NCBI GenBank assembly: GCA_023392615.1
Contig: JAEVYT010000017.1
Location: 1 to 64,000, forward strand
DNA from: Bacillota bacterium
GTDB lineage: Bacteria > Bacillota > Clostridia > Lachnospirales > Lachnospiraceae
DNA: 64,000 nucleotides
Reading direction: 5' to 3'
Shown: positions 1-7,923 of the stretch, in pieces
How positions within the stretch are numbered: position 1 is the first letter of the stretch
Layout: each line of letters opens with the position of its first letter
The notes under the pieces: model-generated
What the model saw: only the letters and a program-made list of their open reading frames with translations
Told to the model about the DNA's origin: nothing
Database searches by the model: none
Made by a program: the position numbers and the translations under genes

Positions 1-2
1 AC

Positions 3-179
3 CTATTAAAACTTGGCGTTTCCGAAGATTTGGCGTGGCAAGCAGCCAATAGCCGTAGAGGTTATTGGTTTGTTACACATACATTGGCGGTCAACATAGC
101 TTTAACAAAAGAAAGACTGATACACAATGGCTTTTATGATTTGGCCACTGCATATCAGTCTGTGCATGTCAACTATTGA
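3..179 (+). CDS. Group II intron reverse transcriptase/maturase, C-terminal end (cut by window edge)
   Basis: Only the last 58 codons are in the window, read in the frame that begins at base 3. They contain the maturase C-terminal signature: a Trp-Gln-Ala-Ala-Asn-Ser-Arg-Arg-Gly-Tyr-Trp run, then a stretch typical of LtrA-like proteins ending near the stop at 177-179. Such proteins bind their own intron RNA, help it splice and copy it during retrohoming. The intron's domains V and VI follow directly after the stop, which supports the call. Whether the upstream part is intact cannot be seen. Confidence 0.8.
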   Translation, partial: LLKLGVSEDLAWQAANSRRGYWFVTHTLAVNIALTKERLIHNGFYDLATAYQSVHVNY

Positions 180-180
180 A

Positions 181-250
181 AGCGCCGTGTACCGAACGGT
201 ACGCACGGTGCTGTGAGAGGACGGCGGTTAATCACCGCCTCCTACTCGAT
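181..250 (+). ncRNA. Group II intron 3' end (domains V and VI)
   Basis: Bases 181-212 start with the catalytic AGC and fold into the short domain V hairpin (AGCGCCGUG pairing with CACGGUGCU, inner GUACC/GGUAC). A second hairpin of GGCGG/CCGCC with an A near the 3' side (about 222-246) fits domain VI and its branch point. The intron probably ends at about 250 (CTCGAT). The orientation matches the maturase remnant. The 64 bases after it, up to the convergent gene at 315, hold nothing I recognise. Confidence 0.75.
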
Positions 251-314
251 TCAAATTATGTATAGAATCGGTTTCGGTATCCAAGTTGGATCTGCTATTA
301 TATCACCATGTAAC

Positions 315-1010
315 TTAGTTCTTTTCTTTTTCGGGGTAATAAATATAAATCGATTTTATTTCATTGTTATCTGAAATTTCGAATCCTGCAATATAAGATT
401 TCTCGTTATAATACCACCATTTATTATCATGCTCAATGGAAGACGGCTTACCATAAAGAGTTTTTAATTCATCAACTGTTGTTCCTATTTTTACGTCACT
501 CTTGGTAATCCATTGATCATTTGGATATTCAACATAAATTGATTTGAGTTTACCGTCCGCATATGTTGTATATAAGGCTCCGTTATATACATAATTTTCA
601 AACTCAACACTTGGTTCACCGAGTGCTTTATCAACTTCCACTTTATTTTGACCTAATTTAACGCCAGTGCCTAGTTCCTTATTATATAGAGAATCAAAAT
701 TCAAGTTATTTTTTGAAACTTTTTTGTCTCCATCAAAAATAGTAAAAAATACAATTAAAAATAAAATTACTGCGGTGCATATAACAGTCCATTTTATTAT
801 TTTGTTTTTCTTTTCTGATAGTAAATTAGAAAGAGTCTGAGGTTCTTCGGTGATGGTAGCTCGGGTAGTCGGTTTAGTGGAATTCTGGGAGGAAACCTCT
901 GATAAAGAAATGTTAGAATTATTCTGTAACAGGGGGTAGCCGCAGTGAGGGCAGCTAAGCGATTGGTCAGAAACTTCATGGTTGCATTCGGGGCAAGTTG
1001 TCAATGACAT
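315..1010 (-). CDS. Zinc-ribbon membrane protein with two SmpA-like C-terminal repeats
   Basis: The 231-residue protein begins with a zinc ribbon (Cys6, Cys9, Cys20, Cys23) followed by a Ser/Thr-rich linker. One membrane segment lies at about residues 73-93. The outer part holds two copies of a short beta-alpha motif, each with a Leu-Gly/Ile-Gly start and a Leu-Gly-Glu-Pro or Tyr-Gly-Lys-Pro end, resembling SmpA/BLIP-type folds. The ribbon is predicted to face the cytoplasm and the repeats the outside. An AGGAG site lies 8 bases before the ATG. The function is unknown. The intron end lies just beyond its stop codon. Confidence 0.75.
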   Translation of the reverse strand: MSLTTCPECNHEVSDQSLSCPHCGYPLLQNNSNISLSEVSSQNSTKPTTRATITEEPQTLSNLLSEKKNKIIKWTVICTAVILFLIVFFTIFDGDKKVSKNNLNFDSLYNKELGTGVKLGQNKVEVDKALGEPSVEFENYVYNGALYTTYADGKLKSIYVEYPNDQWITKSDVKIGTTVDELKTLYGKPSSIEHDNKWWYYNEKSYIAGFEISDNNEIKSIYIYYPEKEKN

Positions 1011-1466
1011 GGCATATTCTCCTTTTGATTCTATATTTAGACATTATTTACTATATATTATCATAATTACCACAATACAGCAACTTAAAAAGGATAGGTG
1101 TTAACATTTACTGTTATATCATTAATTGGAAATATATGAATCAAAAATTAAGAGTTACTTAGGAATATGAAGTGTGTAGATGGTTCTTCTAATGTATTAC
1201 ATGAGGGAATATATCAATTATAAAGTTACAACTAAAAAGGTTATCTGGAAAAATATCACTAACTAAGTTGGAGATAGAAGGATATGATGATATCTGGAAA
1301 GTTCCCAGAATGATAGATGTTCACTCAAAAGAGTGAAATTTTTACGTTTAATAAATTTCACATTTTTATGAGATAAGCAGTACCAAATTTTAACATAAAC
1401 ATGATATTTTATAAAAATCAAGAGTGATATAGTTGACTTACCAAATATTATTAGTAGGAGGAAAGT
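1011..1466. other. Intergenic region with a possible gene remnant
   Basis: This 456-base gap lies between divergent genes and should hold both promoters. A frame on the + strand, open from 1205 to the stop at 1334-1336, encodes 43 residues that look protein-like (Lys-Leu-Glu-Ile-Glu-Gly-Tyr-Asp-Asp-Ile-Trp) but has no start codon or ribosome site. It may be the tail of a decayed gene. I could not name a family, and no terminator is evident. Confidence 0.3.
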
Positions 1467-3962
1467 ATGAAGACAAAAAAGAAAGTAATAGTCACTGCGG
1501 TTGCTATGGCATTATCCTGTATAATTGCAGTACCATCATTTGCAGCTACATCACATTGGAATGATAACGCTTCCAAGACAAGTATCTCAACCGATTGGGC
1601 AAACTGGAAAACGAAATGGGATAGTGTGAAGAATAATTTTGAACAAATTTCAATTACTCCTGGAAAAACAGAAAGCAGTTTAAACTTCGCATGGTATTCC
1701 AAAAATACAGACGAAGCAAAAGTGCGATTTTCTACTACGAAAGATATGAATGATAGTACGGAAAGCACTGGTTCATCGGTAAGTTATAAGTCGATTAACG
1801 ATACACCTTATTATTCTAATAGGGTTACTTTAACTGGATTAAAGAGCAACTCGGTATATTATTACCAGTATTATTTGGATAGTGCATGGACACCAGTTAA
1901 GAAATTTAAAACTCAGGATACAGATGAGTTTCAATTTCTGTATGTTGGTGATCCACAGATTGGTGCATCCGTAGGACAAACAGCAACCGGTGACCAGGCT
2001 GCGCAGAATGCTGAACTTGCTGCCAGAAATGACGCATTTAGTTGGAATACCACTTTGAATTCTGCTATAGATGCAAACCCTAACGTGAGTTTTATGATCT
2101 CAGCTGGTGATCAGATTAATGAGAGCGCTAGTAATGGTTCCACAGCTAAGGATTTGCAGCAGGAAATTGAGTATGCAGGTTATCTGTCGCCAAGACTTAT
2201 GTCAACCTTACCTGTGGCAACAACGATTGGTAATCATGATTCAATGACTGCAAATTATCAGAATCATTTTAATAACCCTAATTCTTATACAGCAGCAACA
2301 ACTCCGACAAAAGCCGGTAATGATTATTACTTTACCTATGGAGATGCTTTATTTATGTTCATTGATACGAACAATTATAATGTTGCTGACCATGAAGCAT
2401 TGATTAAAATGGCAACAGAGGCAAATCCTGATGCCAAGTGGAGAATTATTACCTATCATCAGGATATTTATGGTTCAGGCTTAGATCATTCCGATTCTGA
2501 CGGTATTATATTGAGAACACAGCTTACAACATTGTTTGATAAATACGATATTGACGTTGCACTTCAGGGTCATGACCATACCTATTCAAGAAGCTATCAG
2601 TTGACCAGCGACGGAGCAGCACATACCGCATATGATTCATCTGTAAAATTAAGTGATCCGACTGTGAAAGCGGATTTCTTGAACCAAAATCTATGCTATA
2701 AAATTGTGAGTCAGGATGCCACAAATAATGTAGTAACAAATCCTCAGGGAGTTCTCTATATGGAGGCGAATAGCTCTACTGGAAGTAAGTATTACGATTT
2801 GATTGCTTCACAGCAAAATTATATCGCTTCCAGAAGTCAGACATGGACACCTACATATTCGGTTGTAGACGTTACAAATGATACTTTATCAATTAATACC
2901 TTTGACGTATCCACTGGAAATAAAATAGATACTCCTTATACGATCAGCAAGCCAGATGTAATTGCTGCAACAGGTGTAACGTTAAAAGATACTTCCAAGA
3001 ATTTATCAGTAGGTGATACATATACTCTGGAAGCAATGATAGTACCTACCAATACTTCCGATAAAACACTCACCTGGTCATCTTCGGATGCCTCAATAGC
3101 AACAGTAAGTACTACAGGTGTGGTACAAGGGAAAAAGGCAGGAATAGCATCAATAACAGTCACAACCTCAAATGGCAAGACTGCTACATGCAAGATAACT
3201 GTTAATCCTTCCTTTGTAGCTGTGACCGGAGTAAGCTTAAATCCTACATCTAAAACAATCAATGTAGGTGATAAATTAACTTTGATAGGTACAGTAGCAC
3301 CATCGAGCGCAACAGACAAAACATTATCCTGGATGTCTTCCGACAACAGTGTTGCAACAGTAACGAATGGTGTAGTAACGGCAAAATCTACAGGTAACGT
3401 TACTATCATAGCGATATCTTCAAATGGAAAAGTAGGAACTAGTTCCCTCACAGTAAATGCTCAAGCTTCTAAGATTACGGTTGACGTTACCTCTAAAGTC
3501 TTATATATCGGTAGTTCGTTTACACTTCACGGAACCATAGCTCCAAGTAATACAACAAATAAGTCTGTAGTATGGAAAACGTCAAATAATAAAGTTGCAA
3601 CCGTAACATCCTCCGGTGTTGTAAAAGCGATTAATGCAGGAACGGCTACAATAACAGTTACAACATCAAATGGTAAATCAGCAACCTGTATCGTGACGGT
3701 AAAACCAGTCTTGGTAAGTAATCTCAAGTTATCCGCTGCAACTACACTGAAAGTAAAGAGTACACTTACCGTGAAGGCAACGATTACTCCAACATATGCC
3801 ACAAACAAATCCTTGATCTGGACATCTTCTAATACAAAGATTGCTACGGTTTCATCTTCAGGAGTTGTGAAAGGTGTTAAAGCCGGAAAGGTTACAATCA
3901 TTGCTACCACCAAAGATGGCAGTAAAAAGACAGCTAAGATAACAATCACAATAAAGAAATAA
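1467..3962 (+). CDS. Secreted purple-acid-phosphatase-like metallophosphoesterase with four Big_2 domains
   Basis: The 831-residue protein starts with a signal peptide (cut near Ala26-Ala27), then an FN3-like purple acid phosphatase N-domain (about 55-150). The calcineurin-like phosphoesterase domain (about 155-470) carries the metal motifs GDPQ (Asp162), GDQ, GNHD, YHQD and GHDH. The C-terminus holds four Big_2 Ig-like repeats of about 80 residues (roughly 495-831). It is expected to hydrolyse phosphate esters outside the cell while the Big_2 repeats hold it near the wall; no LPXTG sorting signal is visible. AGGAGG precedes the ATG. The exact substrate is unknown. Confidence 0.9.
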   Translation: MKTKKKVIVTAVAMALSCIIAVPSFAATSHWNDNASKTSISTDWANWKTKWDSVKNNFEQISITPGKTESSLNFAWYSKNTDEAKVRFSTTKDMNDSTESTGSSVSYKSINDTPYYSNRVTLTGLKSNSVYYYQYYLDSAWTPVKKFKTQDTDEFQFLYVGDPQIGASVGQTATGDQAAQNAELAARNDAFSWNTTLNSAIDANPNVSFMISAGDQINESASNGSTAKDLQQEIEYAGYLSPRLMSTLPVATTIGNHDSMTANYQNHFNNPNSYTAATTPTKAGNDYYFTYGDALFMFIDTNNYNVADHEALIKMATEANPDAKWRIITYHQDIYGSGLDHSDSDGIILRTQLTTLFDKYDIDVALQGHDHTYSRSYQLTSDGAAHTAYDSSVKLSDPTVKADFLNQNLCYKIVSQDATNNVVTNPQGVLYMEANSSTGSKYYDLIASQQNYIASRSQTWTPTYSVVDVTNDTLSINTFDVSTGNKIDTPYTISKPDVIAATGVTLKDTSKNLSVGDTYTLEAMIVPTNTSDKTLTWSSSDASIATVSTTGVVQGKKAGIASITVTTSNGKTATCKITVNPSFVAVTGVSLNPTSKTINVGDKLTLIGTVAPSSATDKTLSWMSSDNSVATVTNGVVTAKSTGNVTIIAISSNGKVGTSSLTVNAQASKITVDVTSKVLYIGSSFTLHGTIAPSNTTNKSVVWKTSNNKVATVTSSGVVKAINAGTATITVTTSNGKSATCIVTVKPVLVSNLKLSAATTLKVKSTLTVKATITPTYATNKSLIWTSSNTKIATVSSSGVVKGVKAGKVTIIATTKDGSKKTAKITITIKK

Positions 3963-4123
3963 TAGTAAGGCCGCCGAGGATCAATTAGAGGATTACTAAT
4001 TGAAGTGATGGGAATGTGATGTATTAGTATAATAAATATATTACAAAATCGGTGATAACTAAACTATCGTATCAGTATATAGAACAAGAATAGTAAGGTA
4101 GAATGAAAGAAGAAAGGTAAGAA

Positions 4124-5344
4124 ATGATGATGAAGTGGTGGACTATCGGAAAGACGAAAAAAATGATAAAGTATGCAGTCGGGTTCCTGCTACTCAGTAT
4201 ATTTCTTATCTTTCTTCGCTATTGGAATAATATTGACAAAGTAGAGATCGTGTCTCAACAAGCACACTCATTTGATAGGGCGGTAGTGACAGATATCACC
4301 AAGGATAATCTGCAGGAGAATGGGAGCCGAATTGGCAATCAGGAAGTTAAGGTGAAATTTCTTGATGGGAAACATAAAGGAGAAGTAACCAGTGCGGTTA
4401 GTACCAATGGAAGTCTCTACGGTGCAACTTGTCATGTGGGTATGAAAGTAATTACGCTTACTTCAGAATCCGGTCAGGTTTCTATCACTTCGGTTTATAG
4501 CTTTGACCGTGAGTGGATTATTCTTTCATTCTTTGCACTGTTTTGTGTATTGCTTTGGGTAGTAGGAAACAAGACAGGGCTTAAATCAGTTACCGGTTTG
4601 ATTTTAACGATAGTACTTATCATATACTTTTTTATGCCGGCAATCTATAGAGGAATGTCCCCAATTCTGGCTGCGGTCATTGTAGTTTTCATCACGACGG
4701 TTATTACGATTCTTTTGCTCGGAGGGCAAAGCATAAAGTCGATTTCAGCTATCTTAGGCACTGTGTTTGGCGTTATGATCTCAGGATTAGCTGCCTGGGG
4801 ATTTGGCAAGGTGGCTTTAATCTCCGGTTATAATGTATCAAATATTGATACATTAGTAGGTATTGGGCAGGTAACAAATATCTCCGTAGGTGAGCTGCTG
4901 TTTGCTGGAATATTAATCTCTTCTTTAGGCGGTGCGATGGATATCGCTTTATCGATTGCTTCTGCAATTCAGGAGATCCATCAAGCCAATCCAGAGTTAC
5001 CCAGAAGAAAACTATATATGAGCGGAATGAACGTCGGAAGGGATATGATGGGAGCAACTGCTAATACACTGATTATCGCATTCGTAGGAGGTTCGCTCAG
5101 CACGCTTGTAATCAATTATTCGTATAATTTGCCGTATCTTCAGATGATTAATTCATATTCCATAGGAATTGAAGTGATGCAGGGCATATCAGGGGGGATA
5201 GGTATTGTAATGACGCTACCATTAGTATCGCTGGTGTCCTCATTTATGATATATGGACAGAAGAAAAAGGGTGATACTATGGATGATAATGGTTTAGAAA
5301 AAACCTTTCTGGAGGATACTTTGGCAGGTCAACAGACATCATAG
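4124..5344 (+). CDS. YibE/F family membrane protein
   Basis: The 406-residue integral membrane protein has one N-terminal membrane segment (about 18-36), an extracytoplasmic domain of about 90 residues, then about seven further segments to residue 375. It matches the YibE/F family, whose transport or regulatory role is unproven. The gene opens with three ATG codons; the first is chosen because of the AAGAAAGG-type site just upstream. A terminator follows the stop codon. A weak inverted repeat at about 3980-4000 separates it from the phosphoesterase, so the two may be transcribed separately. Confidence 0.8.
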   Translation: MMMKWWTIGKTKKMIKYAVGFLLLSIFLIFLRYWNNIDKVEIVSQQAHSFDRAVVTDITKDNLQENGSRIGNQEVKVKFLDGKHKGEVTSAVSTNGSLYGATCHVGMKVITLTSESGQVSITSVYSFDREWIILSFFALFCVLLWVVGNKTGLKSVTGLILTIVLIIYFFMPAIYRGMSPILAAVIVVFITTVITILLLGGQSIKSISAILGTVFGVMISGLAAWGFGKVALISGYNVSNIDTLVGIGQVTNISVGELLFAGILISSLGGAMDIALSIASAIQEIHQANPELPRRKLYMSGMNVGRDMMGATANTLIIAFVGGSLSTLVINYSYNLPYLQMINSYSIGIEVMQGISGGIGIVMTLPLVSLVSSFMIYGQKKKGDTMDDNGLEKTFLEDTLAGQQTS

Positions 5345-5387
5345 ATGATCAATTAAAAGCATGATAATATAAAACAAATGTAAAATG

Positions 5388-5418
5388 GGATCATACTATT
5401 TTGGGTATGATCCTTTTT
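5388..5418 (+). terminator. Rho-independent terminator after yibE/F
   Basis: GGATCATAC and GTATGATCC form a perfect nine-base stem with an eight-base loop, followed by five T. It ends the YibE/F transcript. It also separates the chromosome from the convergent repressor operon of the tailocin, so it marks a plausible left border. Confidence 0.85.
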
Positions 5419-5458
5419 CGCTTTTATATATGTATGAGGCGCTTTTTGCTGCTGATTA

Positions 5459-6154
5459 CTACAACCCTCCATATAACCATTGACTTTCGGCAATGATATA
5501 ATCAAGTTCAGAACGTTCATCACTGATAGCTCCATATTGAGTGTTATCACATGATTCGCATAGGCAATTGGTGGAATTATATATCTCAGTACTGCAGTAT
5601 ATGCATCGCTTAATGTTGTAAACAAAACGATTAATATCAGTATTATAAAAATGGTCATACATTGCTTGATCATTTTTGCTCATTTTATGATATATCGTAT
5701 GGCGGTACCATCGCTTATAATCATTAAAAGCATATTGCGCGGCTTCTTGAGATAAGTAAAATATCTTTACAACATCATTCTGGTTTTTGCACTTGGCATA
5801 ATGAATAGCCATTCTTGGAGCCAAAAGATTGCTTGCAAAATAATTTGCTTCTATTTCCTTGTTCGGATTCAGATAATCGCCATGATCCAAGATTATATGT
5901 CCTATCTCGTGAGCAATAGAAAAGCGAATACGTGATTTTGCCAGATTATCATTATAATATATATTATTATGTAGTTTTAAAGATTCGTCACTAACCATGA
6001 AACAACTTAATCTTTTCTCTTCGGATAATTCAGAGTATTTATATAAGTGGTATCCCAAAGCTTTTACGATATACTCACAATCAAGTGGAAAGGATTTAAT
6101 GTTTAGGTGAGTAAAAAGTTCTAATATTTTTTCGTTAACATAATTATAATCCAA
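5459..6154 (-). CDS. ImmA/IrrE-family metallopeptidase with C-terminal zinc ribbon
   Basis: The 231-residue protein has the HEIGH zinc-peptidase motif and a downstream Glu-Ala-Asn-Tyr-Phe-Ala third-ligand segment. ImmA proteins of this family cleave a phage-type repressor in response to stress signals, and this one follows its likely substrate by 13 bases. The C-terminus adds two CxxC pairs (CIYC and CESC), a small zinc ribbon that is not part of the core fold. The start is TTG, chosen because GAGGTG lies 5-6 bases upstream. It probably acts as the inducer-side component of the tailocin switch. Confidence 0.85.
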   Translation of the reverse strand: MDYNYVNEKILELFTHLNIKSFPLDCEYIVKALGYHLYKYSELSEEKRLSCFMVSDESLKLHNNIYYNDNLAKSRIRFSIAHEIGHIILDHGDYLNPNKEIEANYFASNLLAPRMAIHYAKCKNQNDVVKIFYLSQEAAQYAFNDYKRWYRHTIYHKMSKNDQAMYDHFYNTDINRFVYNIKRCIYCSTEIYNSTNCLCESCDNTQYGAISDERSELDYIIAESQWLYGGL

Positions 6155-6167
6155 ATAAACACCTCAT

Positions 6168-6495
6168 TTAATCATCTGAAAGTAAGGTTTTTATAATATC
6201 TTGTTTTTGTTCTAATGTAAGTTTTTTACCATTTCTAGCAACCAACGATTTAAGGTCTTCATAGGTTGGCTCAAAAGCTTCTTTCGGCATACCAGCAGCC
6301 ATAACTTCCAATTCTTCAACTTGTATTCCTAAATTTTTGCATATGATTAGTATATTATCCATAGTTGCTCGACCTACACCATGCTTAATAATGCCATAGA
6401 GAGTCGTGTATGGGATACCGCATTTCTCTGCGAATGACTTTAAATTGTACCCTTGATCTTTAATTAATTGTTCTAGTATCCTGGCCTTTTCCATG
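6168..6495 (-). CDS. HTH (Xre family) repressor of the tailocin
   Basis: The protein of about 108 residues has an N-terminal helix-turn-helix (Leu-Lys-Ser-Phe-Ala-Glu-Lys-Cys-Gly then Thr-Thr-Leu-Tyr-Gly-Ile-Ile) and a short acidic C-terminus. It sits first in a two-gene operon with ImmA and faces away from a Cro-like gene, the arrangement of ICEBs1 and many temperate phages. I start at the ATG at 6495 because GAGGTG is well spaced before it; a GTG at 6503 is possible but overlaps that site. It presumably represses its own promoter and the rightward promoter at 6601. Confidence 0.85.
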
Positions 6496-6521
6496 GCAAA
6501 CACCTCAATATCTTTTCTTAT

Positions 6522-6550
6522 ATTATATACCGTGTATCAAATAATGTAAA
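6522..6550 (-). promoter_or_regulatory. Promoter of the repressor-immA operon
   Basis: Read on the minus strand, TTTACA (6545-6550) and TATAAT (6522-6527) are 17 bases apart. This is a near-consensus sigma-A promoter pointing into the repressor gene. It lies back to back with the rightward promoter about 50 bases away, so one set of operators could control both. Confidence 0.75.
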
Positions 6551-6580
6551 GATATAAATACGGAAGTACGTAATTAATCG

Positions 6581-6592
6581 AATGTATGTTTG
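6581..6592. promoter_or_regulatory. Putative operator half-site repeat, copy 1
   Basis: AATGTATGTTTG lies between the two divergent promoters. An almost identical AACGTATGTTTG is found after the Cro-like gene (within 6895-6908). Repeated short sites on both sides of a Cro-type gene are typical of phage operators, but binding is inference. Confidence 0.45.
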
Positions 6593-6600
6593 CTTAATTC

Positions 6601-6629
6601 TTGACATAATACGTTGAAACGTATATAAT
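6601..6629 (+). promoter_or_regulatory. Rightward promoter with embedded operator
   Basis: TTGACA (6601-6606) and TATAAT (6624-6629) are exactly 17 bases apart, a full consensus sigma-A promoter. The spacer contains a perfect inverted repeat, TACGTT-GA-AACGTA (6610-6623), placed where a bound repressor would block RNA polymerase. It should drive the Cro-like gene and perhaps the DUF1492 gene. Confidence 0.85.
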
Positions 6630-6675
6630 ATAATTAAAAAATACGGATTAACGAATTTAAGATTGGAGAGATGAC

Positions 6676-6891
6676 ATGTATAACAACTTAATAATGCTAA
6701 TGAAAACAAAAGGAGTAACAGGACTACAATTAGCTACATTATTAAAATGCAGACAAGCGACCATCAGTGATAAGTTGAATGGTGCTGTTACATCTGGATT
6801 TACCTTTGATGAAGCCGCTAAAATTAAAAAAGCATTCTTTCCGGAGATTGAATATGATTACTTATTCTCAAGAGATAATATAATATTATAA
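6676..6891 (+). CDS. Small Cro-like HTH protein
   Basis: The 71-residue protein is little more than a helix-turn-helix (Leu-Gln-Leu-Ala-Thr-Leu-Leu-Lys then Ala-Thr-Ile-Ser-Asp-Lys-Leu). It is divergent from the repressor and directly behind the strong rightward promoter, so a Cro-type antirepressor role is likely. GGAGAG lies before the ATG. There is no oligomerisation domain beyond the HTH, and the C-terminus ends in Ile-Ile-Leu. Confidence 0.8.
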   Translation: MYNNLIMLMKTKGVTGLQLATLLKCRQATISDKLNGAVTSGFTFDEAAKIKKAFFPEIEYDYLFSRDNIIL

Positions 6892-6894
6892 ATA

Positions 6895-6908
6895 CAAACG
6901 TATGTTTG
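6895..6908. promoter_or_regulatory. Putative operator, copy 2
   Basis: CAAACGTATGTTTG is an inverted repeat (CAAAC/GTTTG) sharing GTATGTTTG with the site at 6581-6592. It lies just after the Cro-like stop and before the DUF1492 gene, where it could gate expression of the late regulator. Confidence 0.45.
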
Positions 6909-7005
6909 TTTTATGATATCATGAATGTTAAAAATAGTCAATTGGGTAGAAGGCCAAAATAGATAAAATGGTGAATCTGCAACGGAAAGGGAGAGGACGC
7001 AATCT

Positions 7006-7425
7006 ATGAAAGAAAATGAGTATAAAAAAGAGTACCTAAGTGGTTATAAAAATCTTTGTACAAAGCTGCAATCGCTAGAAGAGCAGTTACAATCAATTCG
7101 AGAAGTAAAACAATCGGCCAGAACGCAAAAACTTTCTGATATGCCGAAAGCTAGAAATCAGTCTTCCGATCTATCGGATGTCATGGTTCAGCTTGAAGTG
7201 ATATTTACAAAGATAATCAATAAGAGAAGCGATTGTTTAAAAAAGAAGATGGAGATTGAAAGTATTATTGCGGATATGGAAGACGGCACAGAGAGCAATA
7301 TTCTGCGAAAGCGATATCTGGAATTTAAAAATTGGGAAGATATATGTGATGAGATAGGTTATAGCTGGCGCCAGACTCATTATTTGCATGATAAAGCATT
7401 AGCTAATTTCAGAATGGTAAGTTGA
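7006..7425 (+). CDS. DUF1492/ArpU-RinA-type phage late regulator
   Basis: The 139-residue protein has a coiled-coil N-terminal half and a sigma-region-4-like C-terminus (Arg-Lys-Arg-Tyr-Leu-Glu, then Asp-Ile-Cys-Asp-Glu-Ile-Gly-Tyr-Ser-Trp-Arg-Gln-Thr, about 100-135). This matches the DUF1492 family found before terminase genes in Firmicutes prophages, where relatives (RinA, ArpU) activate late genes. Here no terminase follows: the next module is a tail operon. It probably activates that operon. GGGAGAGG lies before the ATG. Confidence 0.8.
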   Translation: MKENEYKKEYLSGYKNLCTKLQSLEEQLQSIREVKQSARTQKLSDMPKARNQSSDLSDVMVQLEVIFTKIINKRSDCLKKKMEIESIIADMEDGTESNILRKRYLEFKNWEDICDEIGYSWRQTHYLHDKALANFRMVS

Positions 7426-7504
7426 TAAAAATGATTGCATAGAATTGCACACACTGCCTATGTTATTGTGTATACAGGAAGATAACAAAGAAATGAGTTG
7501 CAGA

Positions 7505-7533
7505 GCATCGGATTGATCCGGTGCTACTTTTTT
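7505..7533 (+). terminator. Terminator/attenuator hairpin after the DUF1492 gene
   Basis: GCATCGGAT and ATCCGGTGC form a nine-base stem (one G-U pair) with a two-base loop, followed by TACTTTTTT. It should stop early transcripts before the tail operon, or be bypassed by an antitermination-like late control. Confidence 0.7.
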
Positions 7534-7550
7534 ACCTGGAGGTGAGAGGA

Positions 7551-7724
7551 ATGAATGTGAAAAAGATGATAACCGATAAAAAACCCTCGATCTGTATGGC
7601 ATGTCCGTTATCTGTATTACATGCATGTGGAAAAGAAATTACGAAAAGAGGGTCAAGCGGTGCGGTATTCAAATTGTATGCACCGGATAATCGATGCAAG
7701 ATAAAAGTGGATAAGAGAAATTAA
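7551..7724 (+). CDS. Small Cys-containing tailocin protein, unknown function
   Basis: The 57-residue protein contains CxxC-x7-C (Cys-Met-Ala-Cys ... His-Ala-Cys-Gly), which could bind a metal. I start at the ATG at 7551 because GGAGGTGAGAGG lies right before it; the frame is open 30 bases further up but without a site. It lies between the late regulator and the structural genes. I do not recognise a family. Confidence 0.6.
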   Translation: MNVKKMITDKKPSICMACPLSVLHACGKEITKRGSSGAVFKLYAPDNRCKIKVDKRN

Positions 7725-7736
7725 GACAATTCCACT

Positions 7737-7765
7737 TTGATATATAGAGTACTTTAGAATATAAA
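7737..7765 (+). promoter_or_regulatory. Candidate promoter of the tail operon
   Basis: TTGATA (7737-7742) and TATAAA (7760-7765) are 17 bases apart, located after the early terminator and before the structural genes. It is a reasonable sigma-A promoter. Whether the DUF1492 protein acts here is inference. Confidence 0.5.
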
Positions 7766-7798
7766 TCTTGAATCGCGATATTGAAAGGAGGTGATAAT

Positions 7799-7864
7799 TT
7801 GGGACATTACACAGACATAGCTTATGTCGTAAAGGCAAGGGATGAGCCAATATTTATTTTATAA
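7799..7864 (+). CDS. Tiny 21-residue ORF with a very strong ribosome site
   Basis: A TTG start at 7799 follows AAAGGAGGTG at 7784-7793, an almost complete anti-SD match with good spacing. The frame runs 21 codons to the TAA at 7862-7864 and ends in a hydrophobic tail (Pro-Ile-Phe-Ile-Leu). It precedes the tail terminator gene by 59 bases. It may be a leader peptide or the remains of a gene lost with the head module. No family is recognisable. Confidence 0.45.
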   Translation: MGHYTDIAYVVKARDEPIFIL

Positions 7865-7923
7865 TCTTACATAATAGCTTATAAGTAAAACCATGAAACA
7901 GCTATGAATTTGGAGGTTCAAAG

